Shown: one piece after another, positions 1-7,738 of the stretch
Layout: each line of letters begins with the position of its first letter
Position numbering within the stretch: the stretch's first letter is position 1
Assembly (NCBI RefSeq): GCF_004295345.1
Contig: NZ_CP036200.1
Location: 3,659,501-3,723,500, forward strand
DNA: 64,000 nt
Reading direction: 5' to 3'
Source of the DNA: Shewanella maritima
GTDB taxonomy: Bacteria > Pseudomonadota > Gammaproteobacteria > Enterobacterales > Shewanellaceae
Notes under the pieces: generated by a model
Database searches by the model: none
What the model was told of the DNA's origin: nothing
Seen by the model: only the letters and a program-made list of their open reading frames with translations
Program-made: the position numbers and the translations under genes

Positions 1-76
1 TGTCACTGAGCAGTTCATCACAGCGGTGGACTTGCAAAGTAAACAGATAACAGTGGATTGGGATCCAGACTTTTAA
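1..76 (+). CDS. rimM: RimM C-terminus (16S rRNA processing protein), partial
   Basis: Only the last 24 codons are inside the window, read from base 2 to a TAA stop; the 5' part lies to the left. The tail ends in the residues VDWDPDF, which fits the usual RimM C-terminus. It sits 16 bases before trmD. In many gammaproteobacteria the order is rpsP-rimM-trmD-rplS, so position supports the call as much as the short sequence does. RimM assists 30S subunit maturation by binding ribosomal protein S19. The fragment is too short to be identified on sequence alone. Confidence 0.75.
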   Translation, partial: VTEQFITAVDLQSKQITVDWDPDF

Positions 77-92
77 GTCGAGGTACAACATT

Positions 93-839
93 ATGTGGTT
101 AGGGGTAATCACCCTGTTTCCTGAGATGTTTCGTGCTGTTACAGACTTTGGAGTTACGGGTCGAGCCGTTAAAAACGGCCTGTTAGAAGTACATACATGG
201 AATCCTCGTGATTTCACACATGATCGACATAACACGGTAGATGACCGACCTTACGGCGGTGGCCCAGGTATGTTGATGATGGTGCAACCTTTAAGGGATG
301 CGATACATGCAGCGAAAGCTGCCGCTCCTGAAGGCGCAAAAGTGATTTATCTATCACCACAAGGACGCAAGCTGGATCAGCAAGGCGTTGGTGAGTTAGC
401 TAAATCAGACAGTTTGATCTTAGTGTGTGGCCGATACGAGGGTATCGACGAGCGCATTATTCAAACTGAAGTAGATGAAGAATGGTCAATTGGTGATTAC
501 GTGCTTTCGGGTGGCGAGTTACCGGCAATGACCCTAATTGATTCAGTTTCGAGATTGGTACCAGGCGTGCTTGGTAAACAAGCCTCGGCAGAGCAAGACT
601 CTTTCTCTGATGGATTGTTAGATTGTCCTCACTACACGCGTCCTGAAAACTTAGATGGGTTGGATGTACCGGCAGTGCTACTTAGCGGTGACCACGAAAA
701 AATTCGACGCTGGCGTTTAGGACAAAGTCTCGGTAGAACTTTGTTAAGACGGCCGGAATTATTTGAAAATCTAGCTCTGACTGACGAACAATCGACTTTA
801 TTAGCGCAGTTCGTACAAGATACGGACAAGTCCGCATAG
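93..839 (+). CDS. trmD: tRNA (guanine-N1)-methyltransferase TrmD
   Basis: A 248-residue protein of the SPOUT methyltransferase type, the normal length for TrmD. It methylates G37 of tRNAs reading CNN codons, using S-adenosylmethionine, and so prevents +1 frameshifting. Visible motifs are the N-terminal [10 protein letters not shown], the [10 protein letters not shown] stretch, [12 protein letters not shown] and [14 protein letters not shown]; the last two form the knotted cofactor site. It starts with ATG 16 bases after the rimM stop and is followed 34 bases later by rplS, so the three genes are very probably one transcript. Nothing unusual is seen. Confidence 0.97.
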   Translation: MWLGVITLFPEMFRAVTDFGVTGRAVKNGLLEVHTWNPRDFTHDRHNTVDDRPYGGGPGMLMMVQPLRDAIHAAKAAAPEGAKVIYLSPQGRKLDQQGVGELAKSDSLILVCGRYEGIDERIIQTEVDEEWSIGDYVLSGGELPAMTLIDSVSRLVPGVLGKQASAEQDSFSDGLLDCPHYTRPENLDGLDVPAVLLSGDHEKIRRWRLGQSLGRTLLRRPELFENLALTDEQSTLLAQFVQDTDKSA

Positions 840-873
840 TCATCGCTTCAGTTATTTCTAGAACGGAGAAGTT

Positions 874-1227
874 ATGAACAACATCATTAAAATGCTCAAC
901 GATGAGCAAATGAAAACTGACGTACCTGAATTTGGTGCTGGTGATACAGTAGTAGTTAAGGTTCGTGTAAAAGAAGGTAACAAAGAGCGTCTACAGGCTT
1001 TTGAAGGCGTAGTTATCGCTAAGCGTAACCGTGGTCTGCACTCTGCATTCACTGTACGCAAAATCTCTAATGGTGAAGGCGTTGAGCGTGCATTCCAAAC
1101 GCACAGCCCACTAATCTCAAGCATCGAAGTTAAGCGTCGCGGTCGTGTTCGTCGTGCTAAGCTTTACTACTTACGTGAGCGTTCAGGTAAGTCTGCACGT
1201 ATCCGTGAGAAACTGGCAACTAAGTAA
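874..1227 (+). CDS. rplS: 50S ribosomal protein L19
   Basis: A 117-residue basic protein beginning [16 protein letters not shown] and carrying the L19 core ([29 protein letters not shown]) and the arginine-rich [16 protein letters not shown] end. L19 lies at the 30S-50S interface. An ACGGAGAAGTT ribosome-binding region precedes the ATG by a few bases. It is the last gene of the rimM-trmD-rplS operon, and a strong hairpin terminator follows about 40 bases downstream. Confidence 0.98.
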   Translation: MNNIIKMLNDEQMKTDVPEFGAGDTVVVKVRVKEGNKERLQAFEGVVIAKRNRGLHSAFTVRKISNGEGVERAFQTHSPLISSIEVKRRGRVRRAKLYYLRERSGKSARIREKLATK

Positions 1228-1266
1228 TAGTTACCAAAACAAAATAAGATGCAGTGTTCGCACAAT

Positions 1267-1289
1267 AACCCGCCAAATGGCGGGTTTTT
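1267..1289 (+). terminator. Rho-independent terminator after rplS
   Basis: The stem AACCCGCCA / TGGCGGGTT with a very short loop is followed by a run of T, starting 40 bases after the rplS stop. It closes the rimM-trmD-rplS operon. Confidence 0.9.
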
Positions 1290-1406
1290 GTGTTTTTAGC
1301 CCAAAGTAAAAATTAGCGCTTGCAATCACTTTTATCTAAAGGCATAGTTAGCTCAATCATGTAATGGTGTAGCGTTACAGAAATACATTATTGTTTGAAA
1401 CATGGC

Positions 1407-1437
1407 GCTACTTAAAAATAGCGTTACTTAAAAATAG
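1407..1437 (+). repeat. Two 15-bp near-identical direct repeats upstream of aroF
   Basis: The unit GCTACTTAAAAATAG (1407-1421) is repeated as GTTACTTAAAAATAG (1423-1437), a 16-base period with one difference. It ends about 66 bases before the aroF start. It could be a tandem regulator site or simple slippage; no known operator is matched. Confidence 0.6.
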
Positions 1438-1503
1438 TGATCACCCCAGCTCAAACCGAGAATGTCGGGTTAATTAGATTTAGTGTAGTCAGTCGAGGCA
1501 AGT

Positions 1504-2592
1504 ATGCAGCAAGATACCATCAACAATATCCACATCACTGGCGAGAAGGTGTTATCAACACCAGCGCAGTTAAAGCAAGAATTACCTTTAAGCGCCCACG
1601 CTCAGCAGTATATTTTGGATGCCCGTAAAACTGTGGCGGATATTGTGCATAAGCGTGATAATCGCGTGCTTGTTGTGACAGGCCCATGCTCAATTCATGA
1701 TATTGACGCTGCCAAAGAATACGCCCTAAAGCTCAAGAAATTGCACGATGAGTTAAGTGATGACTTCTACATTTTAATGCGAGTCTACTTTGAAAAGCCG
1801 CGCACGACCGTGGGTTGGAAAGGCATGATTAATGACCCAGACATGGATGAGTCATTTGACGTTGAAAAGGGCTTACGTATCGCCCGTGAGCTGATGATTT
1901 GGCTGGCTGAGCTAGAACTCCCTGTCGCCACTGAAGCGCTTGATCCGATCAGCCCGCAGTACATTTCTGAGCTAGTGACCTGGTCAGCAATTGGTGCAAG
2001 AACCACTGAGTCGCAAACTCACCGTGAAATGGCATCGGGTTTATCTATGCCTGTTGGTTTTAAAAATGGCACAGACGGTAAGCTCGATGTGGCAATTAAT
2101 GCGCTTAAATCAGCAGCCAGTAGTCATCGTTTTATGGGAATAAACCAGCAAGGCCAGGTTTGTTTGCTGCAAACTCAAGGTAACCCAGATGGCCATGTGA
2201 TCCTCCGCGGTGGTAAGCAGCCTAATTACGACGCGGCGAGTGTGCATGACTGTGCTGAGCAGTTGCATAATGCCGGCTTGAATGCACGTTTGGTGATTGA
2301 TTGCAGTCATGGCAACTCATCTAAAGATCACACGCGGCAGACATTAGTGTGTGAAGATATTTTCGCGCAAATTGTTGCTGGCAATACCTCTATTATTGGC
2401 GTCATGCTTGAAAGTCATTTAAACGAAGGTAATCAAAGCGCTGATACGCCATCTGAGTTAAAGTATGGTGTGTCTGTTACTGATGCGTGCATTAACTGGC
2501 AGACAACAGAAGCGCTGCTGCGCTCAGGTGCTAAGCAATTAGCTCCAGTGCTACCAACGCGTTTTGACAATAAACAAGTCGTAAATGGTTAA
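1504..2592 (+). CDS. aroF: 3-deoxy-7-phosphoheptulonate synthase, AroF-type (class I alpha)
   Basis: A 362-residue enzyme, close to the roughly 350-356 of the E. coli AroF/AroG/AroH family. It condenses phosphoenolpyruvate with erythrose 4-phosphate, the first step of the shikimate pathway. Visible motifs include VVTGPCSIHD (metal-binding Cys), MRVYFEKPRTTVGWKG (substrate Lys/Arg), SAIGARTTESQTHREMASG, GFKNGTDG, VILRGGKQPNY and DCSHGNSSKDH. The following gene, six bases away, is tyrA. This aroF-tyrA pairing is the one that carries the tyrosine-sensitive isozyme in enteric bacteria, so tyrosine feedback is likely; that is inference from context. The ATG start is chosen because AGGCA precedes it and the following MQQDT start suits the family length. 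Confidence 0.95.
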   Translation: MQQDTINNIHITGEKVLSTPAQLKQELPLSAHAQQYILDARKTVADIVHKRDNRVLVVTGPCSIHDIDAAKEYALKLKKLHDELSDDFYILMRVYFEKPRTTVGWKGMINDPDMDESFDVEKGLRIARELMIWLAELELPVATEALDPISPQYISELVTWSAIGARTTESQTHREMASGLSMPVGFKNGTDGKLDVAINALKSAASSHRFMGINQQGQVCLLQTQGNPDGHVILRGGKQPNYDAASVHDCAEQLHNAGLNARLVIDCSHGNSSKDHTRQTLVCEDIFAQIVAGNTSIIGVMLESHLNEGNQSADTPSELKYGVSVTDACINWQTTEALLRSGAKQLAPVLPTRFDNKQVVNG

Positions 2593-2598
2593 TATTCA

Positions 2599-3738
2599 AT
2601 GAATGAGAAAACAACTGCAGATTTAGAAAAGCTACGCGGCTTGATTGATGGCGTCGATCAGCAACTCTTGCACCTATTGCGCAAACGCCTTGATTTAGTG
2701 GCGCAAGTCGGCGCCGTTAAACATGGCGCTGGTGTACCTATTTACGCACCTCAGCGTGAGGCGGCAATGTTAGCTAAGCGTCGAGAAGAGGCGGCTAACA
2801 TGGATATTTCCCCGCAGCTGATTGAAGATATTCTGCGTCGTTTGATGCGCGAGTCATACCTCAATGAAAAAGACGTTGGCTTTAAGCAGGTTAAGACTGA
2901 TTTGGGGCACATCGTGGTGGTCGGCGGTCAAGGGCAACTTGGGCAATTATTTACCCAAATGCTGACCTTATCCGGCTATCAAGTTAAAACCTTGGATAAA
3001 GACGATTGGCAGCGCGCACCTGAACTATTCGATGGCGCTGGTATGGTGCTAGTTACTGTACCGATTAAGGTCACTTGCGACGTTATTCGCAACCAATTAG
3101 GTCAGCTACCTGAAACTTGTATTCTCGCCGATTTAACCTCGATTAAAGATGAGCCGCTCAATGCGATGCTTGATGCCCACAAAGGCCCTGTAGTCGGTCT
3201 CCACCCTATGTTTGGCCCTGATGTAGGCAGTTTGGCAAAACAGGTAGTAGTGGTATGTCATGGGCGCAACGCCGATGCGTATGAGTGGCTAATGGAGCAA
3301 ATCCAAATTTGGGGAGCGAGATTAGTAGTTGCCGATGCTAAAGAACATGATAACGCCATGCAACTGGTTCAGGCTATGCGCCACTTCTCAAGCTTTGTCT
3401 ACGGTCTTAATCTGTGTCGCGAGCAAGCGGATATTGACAAGTTGTTGCAGTTTAGCTCGCCGATTTATCGTTTAGAGTTGGCAATGGTCGGGCGCTTGTT
3501 TGCTCAAGATCCTGAGCTTTACGCCGATATTATCTTTGCACAGCAAGGCAGTTTAACTGCAATTGGAGATTACCTAGAAAATTATCAATCTGCGTTAGAG
3601 CTGTTAAAGTCAGGCAATCGTCAGGCATTTGTTGAGCAATTTAAACAGGTTTCTCAGTGGTTTGGTGATTTTGCGCCGCAGTTCCAAAACGAGAGCCGCG
3701 CAATGTTGCAATCGGTCAACGACATGAAAGCAGGTTAA
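2599..3738 (+). CDS. tyrA: Bifunctional chorismate mutase / prephenate dehydrogenase
   Basis: A 379-residue protein, close to E. coli TyrA (373). Residues 1-90 form the AroQ-type chorismate mutase helix bundle ([23 protein letters not shown], with conserved Arg and Lys). From about residue 100 a Rossmann dinucleotide-binding fold begins with [13 protein letters not shown], followed by the dehydrogenase motifs LADLTSIK and GLHPMFGPD. It converts chorismate to prephenate and then, with NAD+, to 4-hydroxyphenylpyruvate for tyrosine synthesis. It lies six bases after aroF and is surely co-transcribed. The gene order (aroF-tyrA convergent with pheA) matches that of E. coli, but here an extra small membrane-protein gene and a MITE-like element separate tyrA from pheA. 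Confidence 0.97.
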   Translation: MNEKTTADLEKLRGLIDGVDQQLLHLLRKRLDLVAQVGAVKHGAGVPIYAPQREAAMLAKRREEAANMDISPQLIEDILRRLMRESYLNEKDVGFKQVKTDLGHIVVVGGQGQLGQLFTQMLTLSGYQVKTLDKDDWQRAPELFDGAGMVLVTVPIKVTCDVIRNQLGQLPETCILADLTSIKDEPLNAMLDAHKGPVVGLHPMFGPDVGSLAKQVVVVCHGRNADAYEWLMEQIQIWGARLVVADAKEHDNAMQLVQAMRHFSSFVYGLNLCREQADIDKLLQFSSPIYRLELAMVGRLFAQDPELYADIIFAQQGSLTAIGDYLENYQSALELLKSGNRQAFVEQFKQVSQWFGDFAPQFQNESRAMLQSVNDMKAG

Positions 3739-3862
3739 TTTGATTTAACCTAAACCCGCGTTGCTAAATCTGTTTATTAGGATTATGTTTATATGAGGTT
3801 TAGTAACGCTGTTTTGGCGATGAAACCTGAATTAACCGTTTAATGTCGATGAAAAGGATGTC

Positions 3863-4024
3863 ATACCAATTTGCATAAGATTGTGATCATTCTTACTGGT
3901 AAAAATCGCCTATAACTTCGTTAGAAATTTTGTAGGTATAGCAACTAGCTAGCAGCAATTTCCGCCTTGTTCTAAACGATTTTTCCTGCGTAATATCTGA
4001 ACACTTATTTATCCCAATTGGTAT
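3863..4024. mobile_element. MITE-like non-coding element with terminal inverted repeats (162 bp)
   Basis: The left end ATACCAATTTGCATAA and the right end read on the other strand, ATACCAATTGGGATAA, match at 13 of 16 positions, giving terminal inverted repeats around about 130 bp without an open frame. It lies in the 376-base gap between tyrA and the next gene. No clear target-site duplication is visible beyond possible AT at the ends. Short elements with ATACCAATT-type ends are familiar in marine gammaproteobacteria, but the element family cannot be confirmed from one copy. Confidence 0.6.
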
Positions 4025-4114
4025 CAAGCAACCCGCCGTTATTGAGTATGTGTTGCATTCTTTGACTTAAACCTAAGGTCAGTAAGCAATTCACTGCCTG
4101 ATGGAGAATATCCT

Positions 4115-4459
4115 ATGTCGATAGCTACGCCGCCAGCTTGCTCGCAAGCACTTGTTGAAGATAAGTCATTAGGCTATATGCTTTATGGCTTGATGAGCGC
4201 ATTTCCGCTGTTTTTTATTCCTGTATTAGTTAGCCTTTGGCTTAATCTTATTCAAAAGAATGTTCAGCCCAACTCTTTGCTCGGCAGTCATTTGCGCTGG
4301 CAAAAGTTCAGTATTATTGGATTGGCGCTCGCAGTATTAATGGGTTACCTGTCTGCAGGAATGTGGTTTAGCCTGCCTATCTTGTTAACGGGTATTGTTT
4401 GGTTTTGCTACCGGGTATTTAAAGGATGGCTCAGCTTAAATGATGGCATTAGGTTGTAG
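4115..4459 (+). CDS. Small inner-membrane protein of unknown function
   Basis: A 114-residue protein with a short polar N-terminus and about three hydrophobic segments (residues roughly 19-42, 66-86 and 87-105). Between the first two is the motif SHLRWQ, and near the end YRVFKGWLSLNDG. This pattern of SHxRWQ followed by YRxxKGWLxLxDG recalls small conserved membrane proteins (DUF4870-like) found in many proteobacteria, but no function is known to me. GGAGAATATCC lies just before the ATG. It is a single-gene unit: a MITE-like element is upstream, and the terminator shared with pheA is downstream. Confidence 0.75.
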   Translation: MSIATPPACSQALVEDKSLGYMLYGLMSAFPLFFIPVLVSLWLNLIQKNVQPNSLLGSHLRWQKFSIIGLALAVLMGYLSAGMWFSLPILLTGIVWFCYRVFKGWLSLNDGIRL

Positions 4460-4475
4460 TGGGTATTGAGCAGTA

Positions 4476-4505
4476 AAAAGCCGAGGGTTGATCCTCGGCT
4501 TTTTT
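4476..4505. terminator. Bidirectional terminator between the small membrane protein and pheA
   Basis: The stem AAAAGCCGAGG / CCTCGGCTTTT around a six-base loop has a T run on the plus strand and A/T-rich flank on the minus strand. It lies between two convergent genes and can end both. Confidence 0.88.
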
Positions 4506-4522
4506 GTGGGTGACTGGCTTGA

Positions 4523-6454
4523 TTAGCTAGCTAACACGCGTTGCAATAGCTGAGGCTGGTCTTGCTGACGATCTAGCATGACACCATTTAAACCAAGTTG
4601 CTTGATGGCGCGCGCCTGCTGTTCAACCGTTTCAACTGTAGCAGTTTGAGTCAGGTTAACTAGCACTGGCAAGTGAGTCAGTTGCTTAACTTCAATCAGA
4701 CTGCTTAGGTCTAGGCTGAGTTTTTGCGCTTCATTGAGACCGCGAATACCTGAGTCAACAAGACCTATTTGTTGATTGCCTTGATTCAAAATAACATCGG
4801 CACTGTTTAGCCACTGCTCAAGGCTAGCGTTGTTGTGTCTGTCAATCAGCACTGGTGTGCTAAGCGCTCCCGCGGCATTTAATAGCTCAGCATCGAACAT
4901 CGACTTACCTTGCAATAGCAAACCGTCGCTAAGTTTCGCTGCAACAGGCAGCTCAACACTGTGCTCAACAGGTAAGATGCAGGCAAGGCCAGCAAGGTTG
5001 ATTTGTTTGACACAATCGCTAACTTGCTGCTCGTTTGATATCAAATCGGCATTATTAAGTACAATCGCTTCGAAGCCTGCTTCTTTTGCTTCTCGTGCTT
5101 GGGTTGCGACTTCAGTGTTGTTATCTGTGTAGTCTAAATGCTTAATGGTATTTAGCGCAGCGCCGCCAATTTGCATCATTCCAAGTTGCACAACAGTATC
5201 TTTATCTTTAAATGATTTGGCGTGCTTAGGGTTATGGCCGAGTTGGTTAGATGCCACTTTAGAGCTATCTGGCTCAATTAGTAGTTGTGATTGTGACAAT
5301 TGCGTCGGTTTTACCGTTTCACACGGGTAGCAGCCTAAGACCTTAATAAAACGCGTTTGGCGTTCTAGCTCGTTGATAGCTTGCTGGACATTATCTGTTG
5401 CTAAATTTCCGTCGATATCAAGATAGAACATTTCTTCCCAAGGTGTACCTGGAATAGGGCGCGACTCAAGCTTACTCATATTGAGGTTATGCTCTTTGAG
5501 CACAAGCAAGGCCTCAACCAGTGCGCCAGGCTTATGACCTGTTGCCATAATCAGCGTGGTCTTTGCTGGCAGCTGTGATGGTACATCAACCGCCTTGCGA
5601 GCTACCACGATAAAGCGGCTCTGGTTAATTTTTTGATTAGCGAGATCTTTGTCAATTGCGCTTAAGCCGTAAAGGGCGCCGCCTTCAGCGCTGCCTATCG
5701 CTGCAACATTGAGACTTCCACTATCTATGACTTTTTGCATGGCTTCAGCACTGCTTGAGCAATACTCCAATTTGATGTGCGGGTATTGGCTTAGGTAACG
5801 ACTGCATTGGCTAATCGGCTGTGGATGGGCGTACAAAGTGGTGATGTTATCAACACTGCTGCCGCTGCTCGCGAGCATACAATGACCGACTTCGATGGTG
5901 GTTTCACCTACAATTGATAACGACGTGTGCTGCAGCACGTCATACACTTCATTGATTGAGCCGGAAGATGTGTTCTCAATCGGCAAAAAGCCGTAATCGG
6001 CATGGCCTGATTCTACTGCTGTGATGATGTCATCAAAGTTTGGACAACCTAAGTCTTGCATCTCAACCTGACGGCGCTCACAGTATCGATTCGCTGCCAA
6101 ATATGAATAAGAGCCACGCGCGCCCAAATACGCCACAGTGTATCGCGTCTTTTGGGTTTCAGGGTTTGCTTTGGTGTGCAGGTAGGCTTGTTGATTGAGC
6201 ACTGAGTCTTCAATGATGCTCTGGTACAGTGAAATCACATAGTGAGCGTCTAAGCCTTGCTCACGCCCTTGATGAACTAAGCGCTCAAGCAGTTCTTTCT
6301 CTCTTTGGGTATCACGAATTGGGCGCACATCGACTTCTTTTGAGCGAGCAACGTCTAGGCTCAAAGCTCGTCTTTTTGCTAATAGGCCTAGTAGTTCTTT
6401 ATCAAGATGAGTAATTTGCTCTCGGGTGTCATTTAACGCTGGTGGTTTTTGCAT
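4523..6454 (-). CDS. pheA: Chorismate mutase / prephenate dehydratase with a C-terminal DAHP-synthase-like domain
   Basis: The 643-residue product is far longer than E. coli PheA (386). Residues 1-95 are an AroQ chorismate mutase, about 104-285 the prephenate dehydratase, and about 297-375 the ACT domain with GALV (310-313) and ESRP (330-333), the phenylalanine-binding motifs. The usual catalytic Thr-Arg-Phe is Ser-Arg-Phe here (279-281). After a linker, residues about 420-643 resemble a class I-beta DAHP synthase/KDO8P synthase barrel (SGIR at 568-571, THLPVLV, QLGLNGVM) but the metal-binding DPSH is replaced by NLTQ (600-603) and the VLLKR lysine by VLIDR (535-539), so this domain is probably not catalytic. 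The start at 6454 (MQKPPALNDTREQ) is chosen by similarity to PheA N-termini; an upstream ATG at 6475 is possible. Leader peptide and attenuator precede it. Confidence 0.93.
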   Translation of the reverse strand: MQKPPALNDTREQITHLDKELLGLLAKRRALSLDVARSKEVDVRPIRDTQREKELLERLVHQGREQGLDAHYVISLYQSIIEDSVLNQQAYLHTKANPETQKTRYTVAYLGARGSYSYLAANRYCERRQVEMQDLGCPNFDDIITAVESGHADYGFLPIENTSSGSINEVYDVLQHTSLSIVGETTIEVGHCMLASSGSSVDNITTLYAHPQPISQCSRYLSQYPHIKLEYCSSSAEAMQKVIDSGSLNVAAIGSAEGGALYGLSAIDKDLANQKINQSRFIVVARKAVDVPSQLPAKTTLIMATGHKPGALVEALLVLKEHNLNMSKLESRPIPGTPWEEMFYLDIDGNLATDNVQQAINELERQTRFIKVLGCYPCETVKPTQLSQSQLLIEPDSSKVASNQLGHNPKHAKSFKDKDTVVQLGMMQIGGAALNTIKHLDYTDNNTEVATQAREAKEAGFEAIVLNNADLISNEQQVSDCVKQINLAGLACILPVEHSVELPVAAKLSDGLLLQGKSMFDAELLNAAGALSTPVLIDRHNNASLEQWLNSADVILNQGNQQIGLVDSGIRGLNEAQKLSLDLSSLIEVKQLTHLPVLVNLTQTATVETVEQQARAIKQLGLNGVMLDRQQDQPQLLQRVLAS

Positions 6455-6527
6455 ATTGTTGGCCCAACTTCTCATGCTTGTGCATGTTTAAAAATTTAAC
6501 GATTAACGAGATAGAAAAGAGTGAAAC

Positions 6528-6551
6528 AAAAAAGCCTCCCGGTTGGGAGGC
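6528..6551 (-). terminator. pheA attenuator (terminator hairpin)
   Basis: On the minus strand the stem GCCTCCC / GGGAGGC is followed by six T. It sits between the pheL stop and pheA. The 5' arm (CTCCCAAC, 6542-6549) is also perfectly complementary to GTTGGGAG inside the end of pheL (6586-6593), giving the competing antiterminator expected of a translation-coupled attenuator. Confidence 0.9.
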
Positions 6552-6570
6552 TCAATTTTCACTTTCGTTT

Positions 6571-6639
6571 TTACACAGAAAATCGACTCCCAACTTGGGT
6601 GTGCGTAAAAAAGAAAGTAAAAAACAAATTTGCTGTCAT
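6571..6639 (-). CDS. pheL: Phenylalanine leader peptide PheL
   Basis: A 22-codon open frame, too short for normal gene calling, reading MTANLFFTFFFTHTQVGSRF-SV. Five of six consecutive residues (6-11) are Phe, and there are six Phe in all. It lies between a good promoter and the attenuator hairpin, in the same place as pheL in E. coli. By the classic mechanism, ribosome stalling at the Phe codons when charged tRNA-Phe is scarce would favour the antiterminator and let transcription reach pheA. The ribosome-binding site is weak (GAACGATAG before the ATG). The call rests on residue composition plus the exact complementarity between its 3' end and the terminator arm. Confidence 0.9.
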   Translation of the reverse strand: MTANLFFTFFFTHTQVGSRFSV

Positions 6640-6730
6640 CTATCGTTCGTCATTTTGTTTGTTATCACTAATGGCACAGTCAGCGAACTCAGGACGTTAA
6701 AAACGACTCGGTGATCACGCTGCCTAATTA

Positions 6731-6759
6731 AAATTAAAGCTGTGCTGGCTCGCTGTCAA
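6731..6759 (-). promoter_or_regulatory. Probable sigma-70 promoter of pheL-pheA
   Basis: On the minus strand TTGACA (6754-6759) and TAATTT (6731-6736) are separated by exactly 17 bases. The predicted start is about 85 bases before the pheL ATG. Confidence 0.65.
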
Positions 6760-6877
6760 TGCAATTTTACTCATTTAGCGTGACATATTGTACTTAGTGA
6801 GACTTTATCGCTTGGGTTTGAGAGTGCGAGGCAGCCGTACTGGAATTGAAATAGGTATTGAACTTAAATTTTTAGAT

Positions 6878-6906
6878 AAAAAAGCGCACTTACTCAGTGC
6901 GCTTTT
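6878..6906 (-). terminator. Terminator after raiA
   Basis: The stem AAAAGCGCACT / AGTGCGCTTTT lies 24 bases past the raiA stop, with a T run on the minus strand. It separates raiA from the pheL promoter. Confidence 0.88.
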
Positions 6907-6929
6907 GAAGTATGAATGTGAAATGTGCT

Positions 6930-7283
6930 TTACGCAGCAGACTCCTCGCTATAGTCATATTCAAAATCGTCTTCAGCTTCGACCACAGGTTGTTGATGGC
7001 GTTGAGACTGTGGCTTGTGCGTGATGCGATTTAACTGCTTCTCAAGTTTTTGCCCCATGGCAGTAATGGCTGAGTATAGGTTTTCGCCTTTAGCTTGGGC
7101 AAAAAGTTCACCACTTGGTAAGCCTACTGAGGCTTCAATTTTAAACTGTTGCTTCTCTTGTGTGATGATTACGTGAGGATTAATAAGTTGAACGTCATGA
7201 CGAGTTAACTTTTCAAAACGACCCTCAATACGTTCACGGATTGGTGCAGTGACTTCAAGTTGTTTGCTGGTGATTTTTAGCAT
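6930..7283 (-). CDS. raiA: Ribosome-associated inhibitor A (YfiA/RaiA)
   Basis: A 117-residue protein of the HPF/RaiA family. MLKITSKQLEVTAPIRERIEGR and LINPHVIITQE match the start and centre of E. coli RaiA (113 residues). The acidic tail (EAEDDFEYDYSEES) beyond residue 100 is the RaiA type rather than the shorter HPF (about 95). The protein sits in the decoding centre of the 30S subunit and blocks translation in cold or stationary phase. Its position just upstream of pheL-pheA is the same as in E. coli, which supports RaiA over HPF. A CRP-like site lies about 66 bases upstream of the start. Confidence 0.92.
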   Translation of the reverse strand: MLKITSKQLEVTAPIRERIEGRFEKLTRHDVQLINPHVIITQEKQQFKIEASVGLPSGELFAQAKGENLYSAITAMGQKLEKQLNRITHKPQSQRHQQPVVEAEDDFEYDYSEESAA

Positions 7284-7738
7284 ATTTCAAACCCTCTTGT
7301 TGCTTGCTTAACTTCAGACTACCAATAATTGGGCTGGATTTTGTGATTTTTATCACGATTTTTGGGGCTAAAGATACTGTTTGCTTTTAATTTGAACGCT
7401 TGCGCAAATTCGGTAAATTTCCGTTTAGAATCGCTTGTAATTGGCTATTTTAAGGCGCATATTGGAATGGATAACAAGCAGCAAAATTCTCGTCACCCCC
7501 CATTTTTTATTGCACCTTACTTTCTCTTAGCTTCATCATCGAAAATATTCGATTCGCGAAACTGAGTCATTCTCGCGTTTATCTTTGTCACGCAAGTACG
7601 ATGTAAAAGCTCGTTTTGGCGTCACTATTAGCTCAAAGCAAATAGCGCTGTGCAAATTTGTGTAAAACGATTCATCAAGTCTGCCGGAAATGGTATGTTT
7701 GCCAGATAAAAATGGATAACAAACATCAAGAAGTCATT
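7284..7738. other. 455-base intergenic region between raiA and the cytochrome b gene
   Basis: Divergent promoter region. It holds a CRP-like palindrome near raiA (7342-7357). A short stretch, ATGGATAACAAGCAGCAA (7468-7485), is nearly repeated as ATGGATAACAAACATCAA (7712-7729), which could be an old duplication of a gene start. No convincing gene is seen; open frames here lack ribosome-binding sites and family features. Confidence 0.5.
7342..7357. promoter_or_regulatory. CRP-like binding site upstream of raiA
   Basis: TGTGATTTTTATCACG matches the CRP consensus TGTGA-N6-TCACA except for the last base and is flanked by A/T-rich sequence. It is centred about 66 bases before the raiA start and about 390 bases before the cytochrome b gene, so raiA is the likelier target. 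Confidence 0.55.

Noticed and set aside
1360..1379. TyrR-like box TGTAAT-N8-GTTACA before aroF
   Set aside because: The spacing is two bases longer than the TyrR consensus TGTAAA-N6-TTTACA and the flanks do not match.
6442..6714. 90-codon plus-strand open frame across the pheA leader
   Set aside because: It lies antisense to pheL and the attenuator and has no family features.
6788..7024. 78-codon plus-strand frame over the end of raiA
   Set aside because: Antisense to raiA and runs through its terminator; no ribosome-binding site.
7362..7565. 67-codon plus-strand frame in the raiA-cytochrome b gap
   Set aside because: No ribosome-binding site, no recognisable features, low-complexity composition.
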